Part shown: one piece after another, positions 1 to 5,238 of the stretch | How the letters are laid out: each line of letters opens with the position of its first letter | How positions within the stretch are numbered: position 1 is the stretch's first letter | Source: Adhaeribacter sp. | GTDB lineage: Bacteria > Bacteroidota > Bacteroidia > Cytophagales > Hymenobacteraceae | Direction of reading: 5' to 3' | DNA: 5,651 bases | NCBI GenBank assembly: GCA_028288395.1 | Contig: JAQBNV010000076.1 | Location: forward strand, 1 to 5,651 | Position numbers and translations under genes: made by a program | The notes under the pieces: model-generated | The model's database searches: none | Told to the model about the DNA's origin: nothing | What the model saw: the letters and a program-made list of their open reading frames with translations, nothing else

Positions 1-122
1 ACTACAGGCAAGACGCTTGAACAAAGACTATGAAAAAAACAGAATAAACGCCCAGAGCATGGTCTATCTAGCTATGATTTGTGTCATGCTAAAAAGATTT
101 TAATAGGTTTTAAAACAGTCTC
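1..122 (+). mobile_element. Right end of an IS5-family-like insertion sequence (partial)
   Basis: Downstream of the transposase stop (101-103) the sequence reads GGTTTTAAAACAGTCTC at 106-122, followed by TAAG. Seen from outside the element this is GAGACTGTTTTAAAACC, which resembles the terminal inverted repeat of many Bacteroidota IS5-like elements, and the 18-bp distance from the stop to the end fits such compact elements. The TAA at 123-125 could belong to a short target duplication. The left end is outside the window, so the repeat and the duplication cannot be matched; the boundary at 122 is inferred. Confidence 0.55.
2..103 (+). CDS. C-terminal end of an IS5-like DDE transposase (partial, cut by window edge)
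   Basis: The frame starting at base 2 is open to a TAA at 101-103 and gives the last 33 residues of a protein whose start lies outside the window. Visible motifs are RRLNKDYEKN (residues 4-13) followed by AQSMVYLAMICVMLKRF at the very end. The pattern R-R-L-x-K-D-Y-E, then S-x-(A/M)-x-Y-x-A-M-I-x-x-M-L-(K/R)-R at the C-terminus, is characteristic of IS5-family (DDE_Tnp_1-like) transposases, in which the Y-E of this motif includes the last catalytic glutamate region. The enzyme cuts and rejoins DNA at the ends of its own element. Whether the full gene is intact cannot be seen. The assignment is from motif memory only, but the ending is distinctive. Confidence 0.72.
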   Translation, partial: LQARRLNKDYEKNRINAQSMVYLAMICVMLKRF

Positions 123-221
123 TAAGATTTTGCGGGTGTATTAAGATTTTTTTGATATTTATACTCCTTTAGAATTACGAGGCGGAAAATTAAAAACAAT
201 TGAATTGGAGTTACCACAAAT
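123..221. other. AT-rich spacer between IS end and receptor terminator
   Basis: No open frame of useful length and no RNA gene is visible here. The octamer AAGATTTT occurs at 124-131 and 143-150, and also inside the IS end at 94-101. It is short and AT-rich, so it may be chance. No promoter box of the TAnnTTTG type is evident on the strand pointing into the neighbouring genes. Confidence 0.5.
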
Positions 222-251
222 AAAAGAGAGCTCCTAAGGAAGCTCTCTTTT
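222..251 (-). terminator. Rho-independent terminator of the receptor gene
   Basis: The arms AAAAGAGAGCT (222-232) and AGCTCTCTTTT (241-251) are perfectly complementary over 11 bp around an 8-nt loop. Read on the minus strand, the hairpin starts 41 nt after the receptor stop codon and ends in a T-run (TTTTATTT). It is symmetrical, so it could also stop transcripts coming from the IS element on the other strand. Its position means the receptor message is most likely monocistronic. Confidence 0.85.
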
Positions 252-292
252 AAAAAATCCGCGTAATTATTAAAATAAGGACAAATCTACGG

Positions 293-2704
293 TCAAAACC
301 GTAATCCCAGCGTGAGCAGGAAATTTCGGGTGGCCTGCGGGAAATAATAATTGTAATCGTAGCGGGTAGGGTCGCCGGAATATCTTTCGCTGAAAGTATA
401 GCCGTTGGCTTCGTACCTGGCATTAAACAGATTGTTCAGCAAAAAACCAACTTCCAGTTCGCGCATAAAAGCTGGTTTTACCACATAGCGCAGGCGCAAA
501 TCGGCTACCTGGTAACCATTAATTTTGCGCGATTCGCTGCCCGTATTGTCTAAATATTGCTTGCTTACGGTTTTGTAGAGGATTGCGGCTTTTAGCCCTT
601 TTAGTGGTTGTACTTCCAGGGTATGCGCTGTTACCAGGTTGGGCGAGAAAGAAATATCGGTTTCGGAATAATTATTTTCGACGGTTCCTTCGGGGTTATA
701 ATCAGCATCGTAAACGTAAACCGTTTCGGTATAATGCTGAATTTTATTCCGGCTTAAACCAACCGAGCTGTTCAGTTCTACCCGGTTAAAGAAATTCAAT
801 ACCCCCGCTAATTCCACCCCAGTGCGATAGCTATCTTTAATATTGGTGCGCAACGGCGAGCCCACATCGTTTAGCTGGCCGGTAAGCACCAATTGGTTAT
901 TATAATTCATGTAGTAATAATTCGCATCCAGGCTATAACCTACCCGCCGCCCTATTACTGCCGGATTATTGCCCCGCAAACGATAACCGGCTTCTAAATT
1001 ATACAAGGTCTCGGGTTTGGGTTCGGCCGCCCCTTTCCTATCCACAAAATCGCTGCGCACAGGTTCGCGGTTGCCCACGGCATACGAAGCGTACAAGGTC
1101 TGATTATCAGTCAACGCATAAGTTACCCCACCTTTCGGATTAAAAAAGTTAAAATTGGCCTGTAGGGTTACATCGCGCTGGTCGTCATCGTTTCCTTCCA
1201 GTTCGTAATTGATGGTGCGGTACTGCAAATCACCGAAAAGTCCTAACTTAGGAGTTAGCTGGTAATTTACTTTGCCGTAAATATTAAAATCAGTTTTTAA
1301 AGCAGTGCCGGCATAATATCGCTGCCGGGTTTCGCTGTTGGAGGCGTACCGAGCCCAGATAACTTCACCGTAATGGTCGCCGTTGTAGCGGTTCCAGGCC
1401 CCACCTAAAGTAGCGGTTAAACGTTCGTTTTGCGGATTATAATTGAGGGCATACGTTACGCCGTAAAAATAATTATCCAGCCATTTCTGCCGAATCAGGT
1501 CGGTGCGGGTAATGGTGGTATCGCCCAACACTACGGCCGGAATATTATAGTTGGCTAATTTCTGATTATTTTTATACTGTTCGTAATACCCGCGTCCCCG
1601 CGTAAGGTGAAAAGCACCGCCTAAATCAAAATACCTGGCAAAATTTTTAGAATAATGTAATTGATAATGATCCTGCTGGTAATTGTCGGTTTCGTTTTCG
1701 TAGGTCAAAGAATTGTAGGTGCGATCGGTTTGCAGTTTATCTTCGGGCACCCCATTCCAGGCCTGGTAGGTCTTTTCTTTGCCGGAGAAAGAAACAAAGC
1801 GCAACATACCAGTTTTGCCTAAATAACCGGCCGAAAAATAATAAGATTTCAGATCGGAGGAAGCCCGGTCCACATATCCATCGGAGGCAATTTTAGACAG
1901 GCGGCCATCGAAGGTAAATTTATCTTTGATCAGGCCGGTACCAAAACTGACTGAATGGCGGCGGGTATTAAAAGAACCAATTGAATTAACAGCCTCGGCG
2001 TAAGCTTCCTGGTTAAAACCAAGCGTACGAATATTCAGGCTGGCGCCAAATGCTGCGGGCCCATTGGTAGATGTTCCGACTCCCCGCTGCACCTGAATAT
2101 CCTGAACAGAAGAAGCTAAATCGGGCATATTCACAAAAAAAGTACCGTGCGATTCGGAATCGTTGATCGGAATACCATTTACGGTTACGTTGATACGGGT
2201 GATATCGGAGCCCCGAATGCGGATGCCAGTATACCCCACGCCGGCGCCAGCATCGGAATTTACTACCACCGATGGCGTCTGCGTGAGTAAATAAGGCAAA
2301 TCCTGGCCGAAATTCTGCTCCCGGATTTGCGCCTGGGTGACGTTGGTAAAAGTAGTACCGGTTTTCTCATTAGCCCGCGTAGCCGAAATTACGACTTCTT
2401 CAGTGCGGTAATTGGCCAGGCGTAAAACAATATTGGCGACATAATCCTGCGCTACGGTAAGCGTTTGTTTAGCTGTGGTATAGCCCACAAAAGAAACAAC
2501 TAAGGTTTGGGTACCGGCGGGAATATTATTTAAGACGTATTGGCCCTGCACATTGCTGGTGGTACCGGCCTGGCCTATCTGCACGGTAGCGCCAATTAAG
2601 GGTTGCTGGGTCTGGACATCGGTAATGGTACCAGTTACGGTATATTGCGCCAAAGCAAACAACGGGCACAATAAAATAAACCAAAGAAAAGTAAATTTTT
2701 TCAT
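293..2704 (-). CDS. TonB-dependent outer-membrane receptor under TPP-riboswitch control, probable thiamine (or thiamine precursor) importer
   Basis: This is a complete receptor of 803 residues. I start it at the ATG at 2702-2704: it gives a clean signal peptide (MKK, then a hydrophobic core, cleavage after ALA at about residue 19), whereas the longer frame up to the TTG at 2758 adds 18 residues that hide it. Residues ~21-97 form the carboxypeptidase-regulatory-like beta-sandwich common in Bacteroidota receptors (VTGTITDVQTQQPLIGATV; GQYVLNNIPAG). A TonB-box-like EEVVISATR follows at 102-110. The plug domain runs to ~235, with GYTGIRIRGSD, VNGIPINDSESHGT and RGVGTSTNGPAAFGAS. The rest is a 22-strand-type barrel ending in LTLGLRF with the terminal Phe used for outer-membrane insertion. 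The family imports scarce ligands using TonB-ExbBD energy. The upstream TPP riboswitch points to thiamine; TPP-regulated receptors of this kind (e.g. OMthi of Bacteroides) are known. A siderophore-type ligand cannot be excluded from sequence alone. No frameshift or missing domain is seen. Confidence 0.95.
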   Translation of the reverse strand: MKKFTFLWFILLCPLFALAQYTVTGTITDVQTQQPLIGATVQIGQAGTTSNVQGQYVLNNIPAGTQTLVVSFVGYTTAKQTLTVAQDYVANIVLRLANYRTEEVVISATRANEKTGTTFTNVTQAQIREQNFGQDLPYLLTQTPSVVVNSDAGAGVGYTGIRIRGSDITRINVTVNGIPINDSESHGTFFVNMPDLASSVQDIQVQRGVGTSTNGPAAFGASLNIRTLGFNQEAYAEAVNSIGSFNTRRHSVSFGTGLIKDKFTFDGRLSKIASDGYVDRASSDLKSYYFSAGYLGKTGMLRFVSFSGKEKTYQAWNGVPEDKLQTDRTYNSLTYENETDNYQQDHYQLHYSKNFARYFDLGGAFHLTRGRGYYEQYKNNQKLANYNIPAVVLGDTTITRTDLIRQKWLDNYFYGVTYALNYNPQNERLTATLGGAWNRYNGDHYGEVIWARYASNSETRQRYYAGTALKTDFNIYGKVNYQLTPKLGLFGDLQYRTINYELEGNDDDQRDVTLQANFNFFNPKGGVTYALTDNQTLYASYAVGNREPVRSDFVDRKGAAEPKPETLYNLEAGYRLRGNNPAVIGRRVGYSLDANYYYMNYNNQLVLTGQLNDVGSPLRTNIKDSYRTGVELAGVLNFFNRVELNSSVGLSRNKIQHYTETVYVYDADYNPEGTVENNYSETDISFSPNLVTAHTLEVQPLKGLKAAILYKTVSKQYLDNTGSESRKINGYQVADLRLRYVVKPAFMRELEVGFLLNNLFNARYEANGYTFSERYSGDPTRYDYNYYFPQATRNFLLTLGLRF

Positions 2705-2738
2705 CCTGCTTAAATTTTTAAATAAAAACAGCACAGGA
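2704..2738 (-). promoter_or_regulatory. Possible start-codon-occluding hairpin (riboswitch expression platform)
   Basis: On the minus strand TCCTG (2738-2734) can pair with CAGGA (2708-2704), and the next CT with AG after a 2-nt bulge. Inside the loop TTTTTA and TAAAAA are also complementary. The 3' arm ends on the A of the receptor ATG. Between the aptamer and this ATG there is no GC-rich hairpin followed by a T-run, so translational control through access to the start region is more likely than attenuation. The pairing is short and AU-rich; this is an inference, not a demonstrated platform. Confidence 0.3.
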
Positions 2739-2774
2739 ATGCACCTTCTAAAAGGCAATAATGAAGAATTAACC

Positions 2775-2852
2775 GTTTTCCCTTCGCCGGCATTATCCGG
2801 ATCAGGTTCAATGGGTATGATCTCAGCCCGTATTATTAAGGCACCCCTAAAC
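2775..2852 (-). promoter_or_regulatory. TPP riboswitch (THI box) upstream of the receptor gene
   Basis: The minus strand carries the conserved thiamine-pyrophosphate aptamer in order: GTTTAGGGGTGCC (P1/P2 5' side), GGGCTGAGA (the CTGAGA element, which binds the pyrimidine ring of TPP, is at 2826-2821), ATACCC, TGAACCTGATCCGGATAATG and CCGGCGAAGGGAAAAC closing P5, P4 and P1. P1 can close through GTTT/AAAC, and P5 through CCGG/CCGG. The P3 region (TTAATAATA loop) is minimal. Ligand binding normally lowers expression of the downstream gene, here the TonB-dependent receptor whose ATG lies about 70 nt away. The match to the consensus is near complete. Confidence 0.96.
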
Positions 2853-2858
2853 TGACCT

Positions 2859-2866
2859 CAAAGGTA
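2859..2866 (-). promoter_or_regulatory. Bacteroidota -7 promoter box for the riboswitch-receptor transcript
   Basis: The minus strand reads TACCTTTG, an exact match to the Bacteroidota sigma-A -7 consensus TAnnTTTG. A start site 5-8 nt downstream would fall at about 2851-2854, exactly where the first strand of aptamer helix P1 begins (2852). That placement is the best support for the call. The -33 element is poor: only a T-run (within GTTTTTTT) lies at about the right distance, with no clear TTTG. Confidence 0.65.
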
Positions 2867-3069
2867 GGGGCTTCTTTAGATTAAAAAAACATTTAGTTTC
2901 ATTTTTAATTTTACTCAAAAAATTCTGAAAATAAACTTACGACATCTGCAAAAAATCATAAACCAAAAACAGTATGTTCCGTTAAGAAAAATAGTCCGCA
3001 ACGCTATCTGCCATAGTTGTGGGGCTGGTTTTCAGGCACAAAACGCTGTACTCTTGGGATGAAATTCGT
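2867..3069. other. Divergent intergenic region between receptor unit and small membrane-protein gene
   Basis: This AT-rich stretch holds the upstream part of the receptor promoter and whatever drives the divergent + strand gene. A weak + strand -7 box candidate is TACTCTTG at 3049-3056 (one mismatch to TAnnTTTG), 13 nt before the ATG at 3070; the matching -33 element is not convincing. An in-frame GTG at 3019 could lengthen the + gene, but I see no coding signal before 3070. Confidence 0.4.
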
Positions 3070-3324
3070 ATGATTACCTTATTTTATACTTTCGCCGTTT
3101 TAACCATTGTGGCTTACTTTATGGTAATGCCGAAAAGAAACTTTAACAGGTTGCCTCCCGAAGGAAATGACGATGATGGAGGAGAACCAATTGGCTACGA
3201 TTTACCGGATTTAGATTTACCGCCGGGCATAGGTTTACCGATTAATGATTTTGAGCCGGATTACAACAAGAAACCCTCCCGCGTTTTCGTGGACGAAGAT
3301 GGCATGTTGGTTTTTTCGAAGTAA
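3070..3324 (+). CDS. Small single-pass membrane protein of unknown function (84 aa)
   Basis: I do not recognise this gene. The ATG at 3070 is chosen over an in-frame GTG at 3019 because the protein then begins directly with a hydrophobic helix (residues 2-20, MITLFYTFAVLTIVAYF...), followed by the basic turn PKRNFNR. By the positive-inside rule the N-terminus would face the periplasm and the C-terminal tail the cytoplasm. That tail (28-84) is acidic and proline/glycine-rich: LPPEGNDDDGGEP, then repeated short LPD/LDLPPG/LPI units, then NDFEPDY, KKPSR and a hydrophobic end VFVDEDGMLVFSK. It has no cysteines, no lipobox and no enzymatic motif. The ordered composition, ATG start and the hairpin ~95 nt downstream argue for a real gene. 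It stands alone between a divergent and a convergent neighbour, so context gives no function. Confidence 0.7.
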   Translation: MITLFYTFAVLTIVAYFMVMPKRNFNRLPPEGNDDDGGEPIGYDLPDLDLPPGIGLPINDFEPDYNKKPSRVFVDEDGMLVFSK

Positions 3325-3418
3325 ACCACCAAACCTAGTTAGCTAACCTAATGATTAGTTTCCGGCGTCTGGGTTTTTAGAAAAAAATGAATAGTCAGAT
3401 ACAAAAAATATTAATCCT

Positions 3419-3473
3419 ATACATTAAAAAGAGAAGGCATCATTAATTATGATGCCTTCTCTTTTTAATGTAT
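3419..3473. terminator. Bidirectional terminator, perfect 25-bp stem, between convergent genes
   Basis: The arms 3419-3443 and 3449-3473 are exactly complementary over 25 bp around a 5-nt loop (TAATT). The inner part is AAAAAGAGAAGGCATCAT paired with its complement, so each strand ends its GC-containing stem in a T5 run. It serves the + strand membrane-protein gene (stop 95 nt upstream) and the minus-strand epimerase, whose TAA and last two codons lie inside the stem. Between 3325 and 3418 there is otherwise only AT-rich spacer with the 10-bp palindrome GTTAGCTAAC at 3338-3347. Confidence 0.88.
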
Positions 3474-4337
3474 TCTGATAATATAGGAGCAGGAAAACTG
3501 TTCGCCAGGCGGCAAATTAATGATACCTTCTTTTAGCGCCAGCTCCCCCGTGTCGCCCACCGTACTGGCAATGCCGTGCCAGGGTTCCAGGCAAATAAAA
3601 GCCGCTTCCGGTTCTTTCGTCCAGATGCCGAAAAATGGAAAACCTTTAAATTCGAAAGATATGCCGTGTTGATGCCGGGGCGTTTTGATTTGAATCTTTT
3701 CGGAAGCCACTTTTTTAAAAACAAGGGCATCCTGCATAAATAAATCATAAGATAGCGGTAGCCGGGTTTGATTTTTCAGCAGGGGTTCGGATTTACCGTT
3801 CAGTAAGCCTTGCTCCAGCAGGTGATGGTTCTGGGTTTCCGGTTTCTCAAATTCGAGGTAATAATCGGTAAAAGATTCGCCGGGAAACAAGGGCACCCGA
3901 AAGGCCGGGTGAGCGCCTATGGAAAAATAAAGATCACCTGCCGCCGGATTCTCTACGGTATAAGTAATCTCCAGGGCATTTTCCGCCAGCCGGTAAATAA
4001 TTAGTAACCGGAAAGCGAAAGGATAAACAGCCTGCGTTTTTTCTGAATCGATCAGTTCAAAAATTAACTGGTTATTTTCCTGGCTTATAAGTTTAAAATC
4101 CAGATCCCGGGCAAAGCCGTGCTGGGGTAGCTCGTAAGTTTTACCGCCGTAATTATATTTGCCAGCCGGCAATTTACCTACTACCGGAAACAAAACGGGG
4201 GCATGACGCGGCCATACCTGCGGGTCGGCCTGCCAGATATATTCCAGGTTTTCCTGTTTATTAAGGAAACTACTCAACTCGGCGCCGCTCGTTTTGATAG
4301 CTACGCTACTGTTTTCATTTTCCAGGTAGTGCATCAT
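3465..4337 (-). CDS. Aldose 1-epimerase family protein, LacX-like (galactose mutarotase superfamily)
   Basis: The protein has 290 residues, normal for this single-domain beta-sandwich family, which interconverts alpha and beta anomers of hexoses or hexose-6-phosphates in the cytoplasm. Family motifs, numbered from the ATG at 4335-4337: WPRHAPVLFPVVGKL (42-56), LPQHGFARD (70-78, first conserved His), SIGAHPAF (139-146, second conserved His at 143, the likely catalytic acid) and CLEPWHGIAS (249-258, with the likely catalytic base Glu251). The frame can be read from a TTG at 4343, but two ATG codons (4337 and 4334) follow within nine bases and are better starts. There is no signal peptide. The true sugar substrate is not visible; LacX-type members are often unassigned. 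It follows the kinase gene by 131 bp on the same strand, so co-transcription is possible but unproven, and it ends inside the terminator hairpin. No defects are seen. Confidence 0.93.
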   Translation of the reverse strand: MMHYLENENSSVAIKTSGAELSSFLNKQENLEYIWQADPQVWPRHAPVLFPVVGKLPAGKYNYGGKTYELPQHGFARDLDFKLISQENNQLIFELIDSEKTQAVYPFAFRLLIIYRLAENALEITYTVENPAAGDLYFSIGAHPAFRVPLFPGESFTDYYLEFEKPETQNHHLLEQGLLNGKSEPLLKNQTRLPLSYDLFMQDALVFKKVASEKIQIKTPRHQHGISFEFKGFPFFGIWTKEPEAAFICLEPWHGIASTVGDTGELALKEGIINLPPGEQFSCSYIIRIH

Positions 4338-4386
4338 CGGCAAGTCAGTTTAAGTAAATATTATATATAACCATTTTTAAACGGCG

Positions 4387-4394
4387 CAAAGTAA
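4387..4394 (-). promoter_or_regulatory. Candidate -7 promoter box for the epimerase gene
   Basis: The minus strand reads TTACTTTG, seven of eight positions of TAnnTTTG, 49 bp before the ATG at 4337. The gap between the kinase stop and the epimerase start (4338-4468) has no hairpin terminator that I can see, so this box would add an internal start rather than the only one. A -33 TTTG at the right distance is not clear. Confidence 0.3.
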
Positions 4395-4468
4395 GCGAAG
4401 GTAATTTATGTCCGTAAATAAATAAAAATCTTTTACTTCCAAATGCAATCCCAGCAGCTTACTTCTAA

Positions 4469-4990
4469 TTATATTATGTTCTCGGTGTGTTTTAAAGCAT
4501 TTTGTAAACGCTCCTGTTGACTACCCGAAATTTCGGCAAAAGAGAAACCATAATCTTCTAATTCTTTTTTATACCAATCATAAAAAAACCGCCGCAAATG
4601 CGGGTGTTCCCGTTGTTCGTCGGCCTGCCAGGGCAGGTCCACGTCCATGAGCAAGTACAAATCGAAATCCTGCTTTTCCAGGGCCGTCAGAATCCAGGCG
4701 GGGCAGTACCCGAAAGCGTGCATAAACCAGATTTTAATTACGAGTAAATCGGTATCGGCGAACAATATTTTGTTTGCCGCCGGTCGGGCATTTTGTACCG
4801 CAGCCATCTGCCCGCGGGCAATATTTTCGATGTCCCAGGTGGTATAACGGTGCGGCAACTCGGCAATGTAAGAGCGGGCAAATTCGGGCACCCATACTGT
4901 GCGATAATGCGCAGCCATTTGTTCGGCTAAAGTCGATTTTCCAGTCGATTCGGGGCCGGTAATAGCTACTTTTACAATGCGTTCAGACAA
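4469..4990 (-). CDS. NadR-type P-loop kinase (AAA_28 family), predicted nicotinamide-riboside (nucleoside) kinase
   Basis: This 173-residue protein corresponds to the C-terminal ribosylnicotinamide kinase domain of NadR, without NadR's DNA-binding and adenylyltransferase parts, as is usual for stand-alone Bacteroidota versions. Visible motifs: Walker A GPESTGKST at 12-20; WVPEFARSYI at 33-42, the conserved substrate-side segment; ILFADTDLLVIKIW at 75-88 with the Walker B-like aspartates D79/D81; DLYLLMDVDLPWQADEQREHP at 110-130, with the LID arginine region after it. The family phosphorylates nicotinamide riboside to NMN with ATP in cytoplasmic NAD salvage; homologues may use other vitamin nucleosides. 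The start is TTG at 4988-4990: no ATG precedes Walker A, and the upstream in-frame sequence runs back to a TAA at 5036 without a better start. No pnuC-like transporter gene adjoins it here. Family assignment is firm; substrate is inferred. Confidence 0.9.
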   Translation of the reverse strand: MSERIVKVAITGPESTGKSTLAEQMAAHYRTVWVPEFARSYIAELPHRYTTWDIENIARGQMAAVQNARPAANKILFADTDLLVIKIWFMHAFGYCPAWILTALEKQDFDLYLLMDVDLPWQADEQREHPHLRRFFYDWYKKELEDYGFSFAEISGSQQERLQNALKHTENII

Positions 4991-5035
4991 GCCTTTTATT
5001 CTGGGTTTGGTTCTCAGGCGAAGAGCTAAACCAGT

Positions 5036-5238
5036 TTAAAACTTTAACCGGAAAGTGCAGCCGCCATTTTCGGGTGAATGTACGGAAATTGTGCCTTTGT
5101 GTAAAGGCCTTATTCTTTTCGAAAAGCTTAAGCCTATGCCTAAAAAGATTTTTTGGTGGTATAGAACGAAATAAATATTTTATGCAGGTGATTATTTCTG
5201 AACAGGCCGGCGGCGGAATTTTAAGAAATATTTATTTC
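5036..5238 (-). pseudogene. Relic of a sensor histidine kinase: C-terminal ATPase domain with stop codon and frameshift
   Basis: Read on the minus strand from 5238, one frame gives EINIS, a TAA at 5223-5221, then NSAAGLF...HLHKIFISFYTTKKS. This matches the end of a HATPase_c domain: the beta-strand before the G1 box, the degraded D-N-G-x-G-I box (its Asp codon replaced by the stop), and the F box (K-I-F-I-P-F-[FY]-T-T-K). After TCT at 5148-5146 only 5 nt separate KKS from GIGLSFSKRI (starting at 5140), the G2 box, which sits in another frame. Six nt are expected, so one base was lost near 5141-5145. The remainder, RPLHKGTISVHS then GGCTFRLKF and TAA at 5038-5036, is a normal kinase C-terminus. 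The H-box, dimerisation and sensor parts are not recognisable between 5239 and 5426. A live kinase would need all of these, so this is a dead fragment. It does not encode a working protein. Confidence 0.85.

Noticed and set aside
94..150. Three copies of AAGATTTT as a direct-repeat array
   Set aside because: Spacing is irregular (30 and 19 bases), the word is short and AT-rich, and one copy lies in the transposase coding end; it does not resemble a CRISPR or iteron array.
583..789. Open frame of 68 codons on the + strand inside the receptor gene
   Set aside because: It lies antisense to the well-supported TonB-dependent receptor barrel, has low-complexity composition typical of a shadow frame, and has no promoter or domain.
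2705..2758. Longer N-terminus of the receptor from a TTG at 2758
   Set aside because: It would put 18 residues in front of a textbook signal peptide beginning at the ATG at 2704.
2553..2855. Open frame of 100 codons on the + strand across the receptor start and the riboswitch
   Set aside because: It overlaps the signal peptide codons and the conserved TPP aptamer in antisense; the aptamer conservation explains the sequence and no protein motif appears.
3019..3069. Longer N-terminus of the small membrane protein from a GTG at 3019
   Set aside because: The 17 added residues carry no membrane or signal character, and the ATG at 3070 begins exactly at the hydrophobic helix.
3533..3748. Minus-strand frame of 71 codons within the epimerase gene
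   Set aside because: It is an alternative frame of the conserved C-terminal half of the epimerase, whose motifs (GAHPAF, CLEPWHG) are intact in the main frame.
3810..4004. + strand frame of 64 codons opposite the epimerase gene
   Set aside because: Antisense shadow of a well-supported coding region, with no independent signal.
4647..4962. Two + strand frames (4647-4847 and 4774-4962) opposite the NadR-like kinase
   Set aside because: Both are antisense to the Walker A and Walker B regions of the kinase and show no protein-like features.
5093..5108. Hairpin GCCTTT-GTGT-AAAGGC as a terminator
   Set aside because: It lies within the coding pattern of the kinase relic (PLHKG region), has only 6 bp, and would not end any identifiable transcript.
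5168..5238. 13-bp inverted repeat GAAATAAATATTT (5168-5180) with its complement at 5226-5238
   Set aside because: It is made of AT-rich codons of the kinase relic (EINIS and KIFIS segments), has a 45-bp spacer, and has no sign of an element between the arms. Chance is the simpler explanation.
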